Shown here: piece by piece, positions 1-9,166 of the stretch
Layout of the letters: every line of letters starts with the position of its first letter
Position numbering within the stretch: the stretch's first letter is position 1
Assembly (NCBI GenBank): GCA_963555835.3
Contig: CAUVWZ020000002.1
Location: 2,232,001 to 2,296,000 of the forward strand
From: JAPUME01 sp027294185
GTDB lineage: Bacteria; Acidobacteriota; Terriglobia; UBA7540; JAPUME01
Direction of reading: 5' to 3'
Length of the DNA stretch: 64,000 bases
Notes under the pieces: model-generated
What the model saw: only the letters and a program-made list of their open reading frames with translations
Told to the model about the DNA's origin: nothing
The model's database searches: none
Made by a program: the position numbers and the translations under genes

Positions 1-916
1 AACCCGTAATCAGGAAACTCCCTGCTCGGTCAACCGCCGACTGGGCGCCATCTACCAGGCGCATCAACAATAGCAAGTACAGCAGCAGCACGAAGACCGT
101 GCCCGCAAAACCCTGCTCTTCGGCAAATGCGGCGAAGATAAAATCCGTATGGGCTCCCGGAATGAAACCCAAGCGATTCTGGGTTCCCTGGCGCAATCCC
201 TTACCCCAGAAACCCCCGGAGCCGATGGCAATCTTGGACTGGTTGATCTGATACCCGGAACCTTGAATATCCGCGTCCGGCTGAAGGAAGGTTTTAAGCC
301 GTTCTTGCTGATAAGGCTTGAGAAACGACAAACCCACCGGCATCAACAGGGCTCCGGCCAGAACCAGCAATACAACCTGCCGTATCCGAATACCGGCTAC
401 CGCGACGCCCGCCAGAGCAATTACTACAAAGGTCAATGCGGTCCCTAAATCCGGCTGGAGAGCCACCAACAACAAGGGCACACTGACCAGGGCTCCGACT
501 ACAAATAAATCCTTCCAGCCAAGGTACTTGCGGTCAATTCCCGCGAAATACCTTGCCAACGCCATGATTATAACCAGTTTTACCATTTCAGACACCTGGA
601 AATTCAATCCGCCCCAATGGATCCACCTTCGGGCCCCGCCGACCGGCTCTCCGGCCACCAGCAGCGCCACCAGAACCGCCACCGACCCCAGATAAATCCA
701 GGGCACATGTCCCAGAATCATGTGGTAGTCCAGCCGGCTGATTGCAAACATGGCCACCAAGCCAATCAAAACCCAGTAGAACTGCCTCTTGGACTGGGCA
801 GCCAACTCCGTCTCAGCCGTGACGCTGTAGATTTCCAAAATGCCCAGGGCCGAAATCAGCAGGACCAAGGCAACCAGCCACCAGTCGAATTCGCGATAGC
901 TTACCTTTTTCTGCAA
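1..916 (-). CDS. rodA: Rod-shape-determining peptidoglycan polymerase RodA (3' end outside the window)
   Basis: SEDS-family integral membrane glycosyltransferase that polymerises lipid II during side-wall elongation with PBP2. The first 300 or so residues are present and the C-terminus lies beyond base 1. The frame shows successive hydrophobic helices, the family stretches GGARRWI and FQVSEMVK, then QPDLGTAL and, further on, GSGGFWGKGLRQGTQ and PGAHTDFIFAAFAEEQG, all typical of RodA/FtsW. The start is a TTG at 916 preceded five bases upstream by AGGAGG. No nearby ATG fits as well. The gene begins 30 bases after the PBP2 stop and is probably translated from the same mRNA. Confidence 0.93.
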   Translation of the reverse strand, partial: MQKKVSYREFDWWLVALVLLISALGILEIYSVTAETELAAQSKRQFYWVLIGLVAMFAISRLDYHMILGHVPWIYLGSVAVLVALLVAGEPVGGARRWIHWGGLNFQVSEMVKLVIIMALARYFAGIDRKYLGWKDLFVVGALVSVPLLLVALQPDLGTALTFVVIALAGVAVAGIRIRQVVLLVLAGALLMPVGLSFLKPYQQERLKTFLQPDADIQGSGYQINQSKIAIGSGGFWGKGLRQGTQNRLGFIPGAHTDFIFAAFAEEQGFAGTVFVLLLYLLLLMRLVDGAQSAVDRAGSFLITG

Positions 917-946
917 TTTTTCCTCCTGCCCCGCCTTTGCGGCGGT

Positions 947-2836
947 TCAGGGAAGCTCGTTGCGAGTAGCGGCGCCTTCGGTGGACTCCTCCTGCTTCGC
1001 CGCTACCTTCTCCACCGACGCTGCGGGAGGGCTCTCCTCCCGTGGCGCCGTTTTTTTTCGATAGGTACGGATGATTTCCCGCGCAACCGGGATTGCCTCG
1101 TAAGAATGTTCCCCACCCACAATCAGGACACTCACGACGATTTCCGGATTTCGCGAGGGATAAATGCCTACGAACCAGGCATTTGCCTTAAATTGATCTT
1201 CACCTGCCTCCTCCCGAGTGCGGCGGCTAACCACCTGGGCCGTGCCGGTCTTGCCGCCGATATCGAGGCCGCGAATACGCGCCCGAACTCCGGTCCCATC
1301 TTCATTCACGACACCCCACATCCCCCGGCAGAGAATTTCGACGGTGGCGTCACTTAAGGGAAATCGTTTTGCAGTGAGGGGAGGAGCCTCGCGGCCTGCA
1401 TCCTCCAACTGGTCGCGAAAAACGATGTGCGGCCGGTGGAAAACACCTCCCGAGGCGATGCCTCCGATTGCATAAGCCAATTGTAGGGGTGTAACGGCAA
1501 CCGCACCCTGGCCGATGGCCACAGAAATCGTCTCACCCGGATACCAGCGTCTATTGAATCTCCGCCGGACCCATTCAGGAGAGGGTATCAACCCGCCGAC
1601 CTCACCCGGAAGATCGATCCCGGTGGGGGAGCCAAAACCCAAATGTTTGGCAAAATAGGCGATCCTCTCGATACCCAGCTTGGCGCCGAGCCGATAAAAA
1701 TAGACATCGCAGGACCGGACTATTGCGCGGTGCAGATTGACCCAGCCGTGGCCGCTTAGAATCCAGTCGTTAAAAGTGTGGCCGTAGATCGTCGCTGAGC
1801 CCCGGCACAGGATCGGGGCGGAAGGGTCTACGATCCCCGTTTCCAGGGCCGCCGCGGCAATCACGATCTTAAAGACGGAGCCCGGAGCCAAATGCGTCTG
1901 AGTCGCCCGGTTCAGCAGCGGCTTTCCCGGGTCATTCACGAGCCTTTGCCATTCCTCGGAACTGATGCGACCGGCGAAAACGTCGGGATTGAACGTGGGG
2001 CGGCTCACCATGGCGAGCACTTCCCCGTTTCTCGGGTCGAGGGCCACCACCGCGCCCTCACGATCGCCCAGGATGTTTTCCGCCGTCCGTTGCAGATCGA
2101 GATCCAGAGTCAGGCGAAGATCGTTGCCCGATTCGGCCAAAACAAGGTCTTCCGCATCGAACTCCCGGCCCCGGCTGTCCACAATGGCGCGTCGGACCCC
2201 ATCCTTCCCGGCCAGGAATTCATCGTAGCTGGACTCCACACCGGACCGGCCCATCACTCCCCCGCTTCGGAAACGGGTGTTGGACTTGCCCAGCATCTCC
2301 TCGGGTACCTCGCCGACGTAACCCAGAAGGTGAGCGGCAAGATTTCCCCGGGGATAAGACCGCCGAGGAAAGTGGATCAAATCAAGCTCAGGATATTCCC
2401 AACGGTGCGACTCGATGAAGGCGATATCTTCAAGGGTTGCAGACTGTTTCAAAACTTCGGGGCGGATCATACTGGAAGACACACCTTTACGGCTCAGCTC
2501 CTGAAGCTCTCCGGCGTCCACGTCCAGAACTTGCGAGATACGCTCAATTTCCGGGTCCGAAAGCGGGTTCGTGGCGCCGTGAAGCATGACCCGGAAGGTG
2601 GGCGTGTTCCCCCCCAGCACTCGACCTTCACGGTCGAGAAGCCTGCCCCGGGGCGCCATGATGGGAAGGTCACGGATGCGGTTGTCTTCCGCCAGTTGCG
2701 CGTACAGGCGATAGCTCGAGATCTGCACGCGCCAGTACCCCGCGCCGATCAGTACCATCAGAAACACCATGCAGTATTGAAGCAGGGAAATGCGTCGATT
2801 GAGTTGGCCGCGGTTTCGAGGATCCTGAAGTAGCAT
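947..2836 (-). CDS. mrdA: Penicillin-binding protein 2 (elongation-specific transpeptidase)
   Basis: Class B PBP that cross-links peptidoglycan in the elongasome as partner of RodA. 629 residues, the usual size. It has one N-terminal membrane helix (about residues 18-35) and the PBP dimerisation region that starts at APRGRLLDREG. The transpeptidase motifs are SVFK (nucleophile about Ser320), SCD (about 375-377, the PBP2 form of SxN) and KTGT (about 529). The ATG at 2836 has only a weak ribosome site. The order mreB-mreC-mreD-mrdA-rodA is the classical elongation cluster, which supports the specific assignment over a divisome PBP3. Confidence 0.95.
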   Translation of the reverse strand: MLLQDPRNRGQLNRRISLLQYCMVFLMVLIGAGYWRVQISSYRLYAQLAEDNRIRDLPIMAPRGRLLDREGRVLGGNTPTFRVMLHGATNPLSDPEIERISQVLDVDAGELQELSRKGVSSSMIRPEVLKQSATLEDIAFIESHRWEYPELDLIHFPRRSYPRGNLAAHLLGYVGEVPEEMLGKSNTRFRSGGVMGRSGVESSYDEFLAGKDGVRRAIVDSRGREFDAEDLVLAESGNDLRLTLDLDLQRTAENILGDREGAVVALDPRNGEVLAMVSRPTFNPDVFAGRISSEEWQRLVNDPGKPLLNRATQTHLAPGSVFKIVIAAAALETGIVDPSAPILCRGSATIYGHTFNDWILSGHGWVNLHRAIVRSCDVYFYRLGAKLGIERIAYFAKHLGFGSPTGIDLPGEVGGLIPSPEWVRRRFNRRWYPGETISVAIGQGAVAVTPLQLAYAIGGIASGGVFHRPHIVFRDQLEDAGREAPPLTAKRFPLSDATVEILCRGMWGVVNEDGTGVRARIRGLDIGGKTGTAQVVSRRTREEAGEDQFKANAWFVGIYPSRNPEIVVSVLIVGGEHSYEAIPVAREIIRTYRKKTAPREESPPAASVEKVAAKQEESTEGAATRNELP

Positions 2837-2955
2837 AAGCCGTACGGAGCATGCGTCAGGCCGGATCGGCCTTCACCCCTAAGCGTAACATACCACGGCC
2901 CTTATAAACTGGCAAGCGGGTCTTTTGGCCCGGTTGCCACTTTGACCTCCGCCCT

Positions 2956-3474
2956 CTACCAGACCCGTTTTCGCACGCGGTCGAGAAGGGGAAATATAAC
3001 AATACCGAGCGATGTGTTCACTCCTACGCCATTGAGGAAATCGAGGGGAACGAACGGGTTAGGATTTTCAAGGAGAGTTTGCTCAAGCGTTAGAAGAATA
3101 ATGCCATGAAGCAGCACCAGAACTCCCGTTAGAACGACGCGGGGAAGCGTCTGGTCCAAATTGACTCGAACTGCAATCGTGGGCGCGAGGTAGCCCACCA
3201 CTGATTTTGCCATGCCAAACAGTCCGATATAGCCGTGGGGCGAAAGGGCGTCCTGGAGGATTCCTATCCCCGCTCCCAGGAAGATTCCGTAAACCTTACT
3301 GCTCCGGTTGGCGGAGAAGTAGATCAACATTATCAAAGGAAGATCGAATACACGCCCAAAGGGAAACCGGATCGGAATCAGGCCCTGGATCAGAAAGGCC
3401 ATAAGAAGGGCCGACCAGAAGATCCAAGGGGAAAATCCGTAAACTTCCGTCCGTTCTTTCGTTGCCTGCACCAT
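2956..3474 (-). CDS. mreD: Rod-shape-determining protein MreD
   Basis: Small polytopic membrane protein of the elongasome, 172 residues with about five hydrophobic helices. The sequence is poorly conserved, as usual for MreD. The call rests on size, hydrophobic profile, the segment GAGIGILQDALSPHGYIG (the family's conserved G-x-x-QD loop) and its place between mreC and mrdA. The ATG is at 3474. The upstream spacer to mreC is about 105 bases and the downstream spacer to mrdA about 119 bases, so internal promoters are possible, though none was recognised. Confidence 0.88.
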   Translation of the reverse strand: MVQATKERTEVYGFSPWIFWSALLMAFLIQGLIPIRFPFGRVFDLPLIMLIYFSANRSSKVYGIFLGAGIGILQDALSPHGYIGLFGMAKSVVGYLAPTIAVRVNLDQTLPRVVLTGVLVLLHGIILLTLEQTLLENPNPFVPLDFLNGVGVNTSLGIVIFPLLDRVRKRVW

Positions 3475-3579
3475 TACCGGGTCAGCTTAACAAAAAGTAC
3501 TATCTTCCGACAACCGGACCGAAGCTTTCTTGACTCATCGGTCGGGCCCACACCCGAATAGAGTTTTCACATCGGAAGG

Positions 3580-4503
3580 TTATTGCTGAGGAGAGGAAAA
3601 ATTGCGGGATTCGAGTTGCACAGTCCTGGGAGGTAAAACGACCAGCACGGATTCCAGACGGTCGAGGCGAGCCGCCGGCTCCACCAGGATTTCTTTATAA
3701 AGGTGCCCGTTCATTACTTCGACGATGGTCCCAAGAAGCAGGCCCTTGGGATAAACCCGGTCCTGGCCCGAGGTCAATACGCGGTCGCCGACATGAACGT
3801 TCTGCTCGTTCAGCACATATTCCATTCGGCAGAGATTGTGGCCGGTCCCTTTCAACACTCCCAGCAGGCGAGAGCCCTCGATCAAGCAACCGGCCCCGCT
3901 CTGCGAGTCGGTAATCATCAGCACCTGCGAGGTTCGGGGATAGGCGTGAAGAACCTTCCCCACCACGCCATCAGGAGTGACAACGGCCAGGTCCGGCTCC
4001 ATTCCGTCCCCGGCTCCCCGGCTCAGGAAGACCGCCCGGGTGTTCCCACCCGGACTGCTGGCGATGACTTCCGCAGCGAGAGACTGAAACGGCGCTCTCG
4101 TCTTGTAGCCAAGCTGGGAACGGAGAGAGTCGAGTTCCTGGACCTCCCCCGATAGCCGGTCGAGCGACGTCCGGAGAACCACCACTTCCCGTTGAAGTTG
4201 CCGACTCCGCTCTCGGGCGTTGCGAAGGTCCTGGAAGTTCCCCCAGGCGCCGCCCAGTCCGCTCGCCGTCCAGTGTGCCGCCCGCTGGAAGGGTTCCATG
4301 GCGGACACGGCCCACACCTGAATCAGCAGTGTGCCCCGGCTTCGGGTGATCTGGACGGAAAGCAGCAGAAGCTGTGCCCCCAGGACCGCGAGGAGAAGGA
4401 AGAAGTAGCGATGTCGCGAAACGAAGATTTGCACCCGCTCGGGCGCTTCCGGGTCCGCCACCTCGGGGGGTGCGTGGGAGAGTTTGGTGAAAGGCTCAGA
4501 CAT
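3580..4503 (-). CDS. mreC: Rod-shape-determining protein MreC
   Basis: Periplasmic scaffold of the elongation complex, 307 residues. There is a cytoplasmic N-terminus, one transmembrane helix (about 32-52, FFLLLAVLGAQLLLLSVQI), then a coiled-coil region rich in Arg, Gln and Glu (about 90-130), and the double beta-barrel core containing VVTPDGVVGKV and QVLMITDSQSGAGCLIEGS, both typical of MreC. Length and position directly after mreB agree. The gap to mreB is 83 bases. Confidence 0.93.
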   Translation of the reverse strand: MSEPFTKLSHAPPEVADPEAPERVQIFVSRHRYFFLLLAVLGAQLLLLSVQITRSRGTLLIQVWAVSAMEPFQRAAHWTASGLGGAWGNFQDLRNARERSRQLQREVVVLRTSLDRLSGEVQELDSLRSQLGYKTRAPFQSLAAEVIASSPGGNTRAVFLSRGAGDGMEPDLAVVTPDGVVGKVLHAYPRTSQVLMITDSQSGAGCLIEGSRLLGVLKGTGHNLCRMEYVLNEQNVHVGDRVLTSGQDRVYPKGLLLGTIVEVMNGHLYKEILVEPAARLDRLESVLVVLPPRTVQLESRNFSSPQQ

Positions 4504-4586
4504 GCGGCGAATCTTCCTCCTGGGGCTCCGAGAGGGCGACTTTCTCCAGAGGCTTCCAACACCCGGCGTCGCTTCGAACCAACGCC

Positions 4587-5612
4587 CTACTCGATGGCCA
4601 CCCGCCGCAGAAGGTCGAAATCGTGCAACATCTTCCCGGTTCCAAGAACCACACAGGTCAGGGGGTTTTCGGCAATCGTGACCGGCAACCCGGTCTCATC
4701 CCGGATACGCTTATCGAGGTTTTTCAACAAGGCCCCGCCGCCGGTGACGACGATTCCCCGGTCTGAGATGTCGGCGGAAAGTTCCGGCGGGGTTCTCTCC
4801 AGTGCCACACGGATTGCATTGAGAATCGTCCCCACACAGTCGGAAAGGGCCTCGCGCACTTCGGAATCATCCAGAGTGATCGTCTTGGGAATTCCTTCCA
4901 ACAGATGCCGCCCCTTGATCTCTACGGTGGTCGGCTTGTCAAGGGAGCTGGCCGAGCCGATCTCCATCTTGATCATTTCCGCCGTTCTTTCTCCGATCAG
5001 AAGGTTGTATTTCCGTTTCATGTAGTTGGTGATCGCCTCGTCCATCTCGTTTCCCGCCACACGGACCGAACGGCTGTAGACGACTCCGGAAAGGGAAATG
5101 ACGGCAATGTCGGTCGTGCCGCCGCCGATGTCGACAATCATGCTGCCGGAAGGCTCGGTGATGGGCAGGCCCGCGCCGATGGCCGCCATCATGGCCTGTT
5201 CCACCAGGTGAACCTCGCTGGCATGGGCACGATAGGCCGAGTCCTGCACGGCGCGTTTTTCGACCGGAGTAATTTCCGAGGGAACTCCTATGACGATTCG
5301 TGGATGAACGAAAATTCGCCGATTGTGGGCCTTGTGAATGAAGTAGTCGAGCATCTTCTCCGTCACCTTGAAATCGGCGATGACGCCATCCCTCAAGGGC
5401 CGGATGGAGACGATGTTTCCGGGTGTGCGGCCCACCATCTCCTTGGCCTCGCGGCCTACGGCTTCAATGGCGCCGTTGTGCTTGTTGACGGCCACAATGG
5501 AGGGCTCGTTGACGACCACACCTTTGCCTACGGCAAATACCAGCGTGTTGGCCGTCCCCAGGTCAATGGCCAGGTCGGAGGAAAACATGCTCAGCAGGGA
5601 TCGGAAACCCAT
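4587..5612 (-). CDS. mreB: Rod-shape-determining actin homologue MreB
   Basis: Bacterial actin that positions the elongasome under the membrane. 341 residues, the normal length. The nucleotide-binding signatures are intact: phosphate-1 loop DLAIDLGTANTLVF near the N-terminus, phosphate-2 loop IVDIGGGTTDIAVIS in the middle, and the adenosine motif VVTGGGALLKNLDKRI near the C-terminus. It follows the FecR-domain gene by 52 bases on the same strand and precedes mreC, so it is probably the second gene of this operon. Confidence 0.97.
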   Translation of the reverse strand: MGFRSLLSMFSSDLAIDLGTANTLVFAVGKGVVVNEPSIVAVNKHNGAIEAVGREAKEMVGRTPGNIVSIRPLRDGVIADFKVTEKMLDYFIHKAHNRRIFVHPRIVIGVPSEITPVEKRAVQDSAYRAHASEVHLVEQAMMAAIGAGLPITEPSGSMIVDIGGGTTDIAVISLSGVVYSRSVRVAGNEMDEAITNYMKRKYNLLIGERTAEMIKMEIGSASSLDKPTTVEIKGRHLLEGIPKTITLDDSEVREALSDCVGTILNAIRVALERTPPELSADISDRGIVVTGGGALLKNLDKRIRDETGLPVTIAENPLTCVVLGTGKMLHDFDLLRRVAIE

Positions 5613-5664
5613 TATTCCCTGATCTCCTCAAGCGGGGGATGGAAGAATTGCATTGAAAGTTTTG

Positions 5665-6945
5665 TCATTGAATGTTGACCGTTCGCCGGATGGTGTTCAC
5701 ATCGCCCCGCCGGTTTTGTGCAGTGACGGAGACCTGATGCGCCCCTACGTTGGCGACCGGGGACATGAAGTGACGGAAAGTGCCGTCGGGAGCAAGTGAG
5801 AAAACCTGTTCATTGTTGATGATAACGCTCGAGCCCGGCTCGGTCCGTCCGACCACTTCCAGCACCTTTCCATGTTGGAGAATTTGCACGATCTCAAGGA
5901 GGACTTCCGCGTCGCCGGTCTTCTTGATGAGTGTAAATTTGTTCGCCCGGCTCACCTGGCTTTCCCGGCCCTGGGCATCGATGGCGCTTACAACCCAGTA
6001 GTAGTTCCCTTCCTCGAGGCCGGCGCTCTTCAGCCGTGTTCCCCGAACCTTCAGGTCAAGCACCATGCGGGCAAACATCCCCGAGGGGGAGACCTTCAGG
6101 TGGTAGCTCACCGCTTTGGGAACCGCCGACCAGCTAAATTCGACTGCAAATCTCTTGGGATTGTCCGTGATGAAGGGCTCCAAATTCGCGGGTGAAGTGA
6201 GGTTCGGCGGCTCAATCACCTTCCGTTTGGTCAGGCCGGCCCGCCCGCTGCGGAACGTGGCCCTCTCATACTGCCCCAGGTCGACGGTAGTCCCCCCGCG
6301 CCTGACTTCCGCCCCGCCCTGCGAAAGAGATATCTCGTGAATATCATTTTCGGGGTCGTTGCGGACCACGGCTTCACTCTCTTCTTCCAACTGGGCAATG
6401 GCGTTTTCAAAGGAGACCCTCGTCGTCGAGCCGGGCGCGAAGCGGCCGGTCGAAAGGTCCACGGCCCCTGAGGTCACCTGCACGGCCACCTGAGTCGCAC
6501 GGGTGACCGGGTCCTGTCGGCTCTCCTCGATGACGATCAGCGTCTCGGGTTTAAGCACGTAGGTGGTTCCGTCGGTAAAGATGATGCGCGCCATTCCATC
6601 CTGCCCGGTCTGCACCATGTCACCTCTTTCCAGGGCGGCCCGGAAGTTGGCGCGGACCCACTGGGTCGAGTTGGCATTCCGTACGCGAACCTCGCCGTGA
6701 AGGTTTACAAAATGAGCCTCGCGTTCGTTGGTAGCCGCTTCCGCCTGGCCTCCCTGAAGCAACCCTCCCGCAACTCCCGATAGCAGCCTTCGCGCCGTCC
6801 GAGAGACGAAAGCAGGCGAGATCAAATAGACCACCAGGCCCGCCGTCAGAAGAAACAAGACGGCCCCCACCGCAATAGAGCGGTAAGTGACCGTCATCCA
6901 GGTGACTTCAATCGACGGCGTTGTCTGTTCAACTCGACGACGCAT
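5665..6945 (-). CDS. FecR-domain membrane protein with C-terminal Ig-like domains
   Basis: 426 residues. A short cytoplasmic N-terminus is followed by one transmembrane helix (about 21-45), so most of the protein is extracytoplasmic. A FecR-type domain starts near residue 80 (GEVRVRNANSTQWVRA, then LERGDMVQTGQDGMARIIF). A fibronectin-like domain follows (LTSPANL to SWSAVPKAVSYHLKVS), and the end resembles a bacterial Ig or PASTA-like module (TEPGSSVIINN to NVGAHQVSVTAQN). It probably binds cell-wall or envelope ligands. Its place directly upstream of mreB is notable. No iron-signalling partners (FecI or FecA) are nearby, so a FecR-like anti-sigma role is not supported. The exact function is unknown. 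Confidence 0.8.
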   Translation of the reverse strand: MRRRVEQTTPSIEVTWMTVTYRSIAVGAVLFLLTAGLVVYLISPAFVSRTARRLLSGVAGGLLQGGQAEAATNEREAHFVNLHGEVRVRNANSTQWVRANFRAALERGDMVQTGQDGMARIIFTDGTTYVLKPETLIVIEESRQDPVTRATQVAVQVTSGAVDLSTGRFAPGSTTRVSFENAIAQLEEESEAVVRNDPENDIHEISLSQGGAEVRRGGTTVDLGQYERATFRSGRAGLTKRKVIEPPNLTSPANLEPFITDNPKRFAVEFSWSAVPKAVSYHLKVSPSGMFARMVLDLKVRGTRLKSAGLEEGNYYWVVSAIDAQGRESQVSRANKFTLIKKTGDAEVLLEIVQILQHGKVLEVVGRTEPGSSVIINNEQVFSLAPDGTFRHFMSPVANVGAHQVSVTAQNRRGDVNTIRRTVNIQ

Positions 6946-7121
6946 AGTTCTTAGCCGGTCCTGCTAAAACCCCCCTACCGCCACTTCAGGGGTTAACCCT
7001 TTGAGGAGATTCAACCTAGCATAACCGGACGGCTCCCTCGGCCCGCCATTCCTCATCTTCAAGTAAATTTAGCACAGGTGGGTTGCCCGCCTTCAGTGCT
7101 GCCGGGCCCACTCACACCCGG

Positions 7122-7742
7122 CTATTTTCCTACGGCAGAACGCCTGGCGGCCAGGACCTCCTCTGTGGATCGAAGCGCCACTCCCGCCTCGCACATCTGG
7201 TCGATGGCCTTGCGGCCCCCCTCCTCGCTAATCGCCCGAATCGCATCCGTAATCAGGTGGACGTTCTTCCCGCGCCGGCGCAAAGCCAGCCCTGCCGATA
7301 CAACACAGTACTCCGTAGCCACGCCGAAAAGGAAAAAATCTCTCTCCCCCAACCGCTCGAGCAAGGGGTCGAAGTTCGGATTGCTCGAGATGTCATAATC
7401 CTGCTTTTCCAGAATGACCTGGGGAGGCAGGGGCGTCGGCAGTTGCGAGTAGCAGCCCGGGCGGTTCGGCAGAACCCATGCGGTTTCAAATTGCGTTTCG
7501 GGTATCCGTTCCTGCCCCTCGGTCCCCTCCACACAGTGCGGAGGCCATTGCTCGAAGGAAGGGTCATCGGGCGGATGCGCGTCGGCAGAAGAAAGAACCA
7601 GGATTCCCTCCCGCCGGGCACATTCCATCAGACGACGCAAGTTGGGAATGATCTGCTCGGCCTGGGGGACATAGAGCTTGCCGTGGGGCAGCACAAAATC
7701 CACTTGTGTATCAATATCGACCCAAATCGGCGTTTTCTGCAC
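7122..7742 (-). CDS. pncA: Nicotinamidase (isochorismatase-like cysteine hydrolase)
   Basis: Hydrolyses nicotinamide to nicotinate, which feeds the phosphoribosyltransferase encoded just upstream. 206 residues. Visible features are the catalytic Asp in WVDIDTQVDFV, the metal-site segment SSADAHPPDDPSF, the nicotinamidase-like PPHCVEGTEGQERIP, and the catalytic Cys in GVATEYCVVSAGLAL. The start is taken as the GTG at 7742 because AGGAG lies six bases before it; the open frame extends further upstream into pncB, but that part is not family-like. The gap to pncB is 22 bases. Other isochorismatase-family amidases remain possible, but the HCVxGT motif and the neighbour favour nicotinamidase. Confidence 0.8.
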   Translation of the reverse strand: MQKTPIWVDIDTQVDFVLPHGKLYVPQAEQIIPNLRRLMECARREGILVLSSADAHPPDDPSFEQWPPHCVEGTEGQERIPETQFETAWVLPNRPGCYSQLPTPLPPQVILEKQDYDISSNPNFDPLLERLGERDFFLFGVATEYCVVSAGLALRRRGKNVHLITDAIRAISEEGGRKAIDQMCEAGVALRSTEEVLAARRSAVGK

Positions 7743-7764
7743 GGTCTTCTCCTGCGGAAAGCGG

Positions 7765-9162
7765 TCAGGAACCAACGGGCCGGCCCAGATAATGATTCCG
7801 GACCTCTCCAAGAAGCTTCTCGAGGGCCGGACTTTTCCGAACCGGATAGGAGCCCGGCCGATCGAGCCGCTTGCAGGCTTCCGGCAATTGAGACAGGCCG
7901 GCCAGAACTCGGGAGCGGTTCTCGTGAACATCCGTTTTCAATCCGACCCGGCGGCCGTCACGCATTACGGGCTGGAGCAGCGGGGAAGCTTCCGGGAATT
8001 CCTCATGCGCACAGGCGATCAGGTCTTCAGCGAACCGGCCGTCGCGGGAAAAGCGGAAGACCTGCTTGCGGCCAGGGTAGCTCACCTTCTGATCGCTGAA
8101 TTTCGCCCTGGGTTCGAGTTTTCCATCCCGCTCGATCTCGACCAGTTTGTAGACGACTCCCAGGGAGGGGACGTCACCGGAAGTTGCAAGCTGCGTGCCC
8201 ACTCCGAAGATGTCGATGGCAGCGCCCTGCTCGAGGAGCGCATCGATTTTGTGCTCATCCAGGTCGCCGCTGGCGACAATCCTGGTCTCCTGGAGCCCGT
8301 GAGCGTCCAAAATGCGCCGTACCTCGTGGCTCATCTTCCCCATATCTCCGCTGTCGAGCCGGACTCCTTTGAATTTTCGTCCCAGCGCGGCGGCCACTTC
8401 GGTCCCCCGAATGGCATCGTAGGTGTCAACCAGCAGGATGGCGGTTTCGGGAAATACGTCGAGCAGACGCTCAAAACCTTCGCGCTCGGTGGGAAACACC
8501 ATGCTCCAGGAATGCGCGGCCGTACCGGCCAGAGGAATCCCATAGAGCCGGCCGGCCAGGACGTTCGACGTCGCCTCGCACCCTCCCACGAAGGCCGCCT
8601 TGGCCGCCCGCACGCCGGCTTCCGGCCCGTGAGCGCGTCTGGTTCCAAACTCGAGCACGCTTCGCCCCCGCGCGGCTTCCACCACCCGTGCAGCCTTCGA
8701 GGCAATCAGCGTTTCAAAATGGATCACCGAGAGAAGATAGGTCTCGACAATCTGCGCTTCGAGAATCGGCGCGGTGACCCTCAGCAGAGGCTCCTCGCCA
8801 AACACCAGAGTGCCTTCCGGGACCGCGTGGACTTCACCGGTGAATCGAAACTTTTCCAGGAAGTCGAAAAACCCGGGCTGCACGGTTCGAAATGCAGGCT
8901 GGGCTCGCAGGAACTCCACCTGGTCAGCCGTGAAGCGAAGACTCTGCAGGTAGTCGAGAGCCGACTCGATTCCCGCCGCCACAAGGTAGGAGCGCTCGGG
9001 AGGCATTTCGCGGACGAACAATTCAAAGGTCGCAACCGACCGGATGCGGTTCTGAAAGTAGGCCGCGGCCATCGTCAGTTCGTAGAGATCGACGATCAGG
9101 CTGGTATTTTCGGTGCTTTCCATGGCCTTGCCCTGGGTTTGTCGGCCTGCCCCGGAGGGCAA
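7765..9162 (-). CDS. pncB: Nicotinate phosphoribosyltransferase
   Basis: Makes nicotinate mononucleotide from nicotinate and PRPP in NAD salvage. About 465 residues. Family features are SLIVDLYELTMAAAYF at the N-terminus, FVREMPPERSYLVAAG, EFGTRRAHGPEAG, the PRPP-site region VRLDSGDMGKMSHEVR, and FGVGTQLATSGDVPSLG. A TTG at 9162 lies just after the sppA stop with GAGGTG upstream, which suggests translational coupling. An ATG at 9123 would remove 13 non-conserved residues and is a real alternative. It is likely cotranscribed with sppA upstream and pncA downstream. Confidence 0.93.
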   Translation of the reverse strand: MPSGAGRQTQGKAMESTENTSLIVDLYELTMAAAYFQNRIRSVATFELFVREMPPERSYLVAAGIESALDYLQSLRFTADQVEFLRAQPAFRTVQPGFFDFLEKFRFTGEVHAVPEGTLVFGEEPLLRVTAPILEAQIVETYLLSVIHFETLIASKAARVVEAARGRSVLEFGTRRAHGPEAGVRAAKAAFVGGCEATSNVLAGRLYGIPLAGTAAHSWSMVFPTEREGFERLLDVFPETAILLVDTYDAIRGTEVAAALGRKFKGVRLDSGDMGKMSHEVRRILDAHGLQETRIVASGDLDEHKIDALLEQGAAIDIFGVGTQLATSGDVPSLGVVYKLVEIERDGKLEPRAKFSDQKVSYPGRKQVFRFSRDGRFAEDLIACAHEEFPEASPLLQPVMRDGRRVGLKTDVHENRSRVLAGLSQLPEACKRLDRPGSYPVRKSPALEKLLGEVRNHYLGRPVGS

Positions 9163-9166
9163 TTCA

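Noticed and set aside
5665..6945. FecR-type anti-sigma system
   Set aside because: No sigma factor or TonB transducer gene adjoins it, and the architecture with fibronectin/Ig-like domains does not fit a FecR anti-sigma protein.
6990..6999. GGGTTAACCC palindrome upstream of the FecR gene as an operator
   Set aside because: Ten bases of dyad symmetry occur by chance often and no promoter elements flank it.
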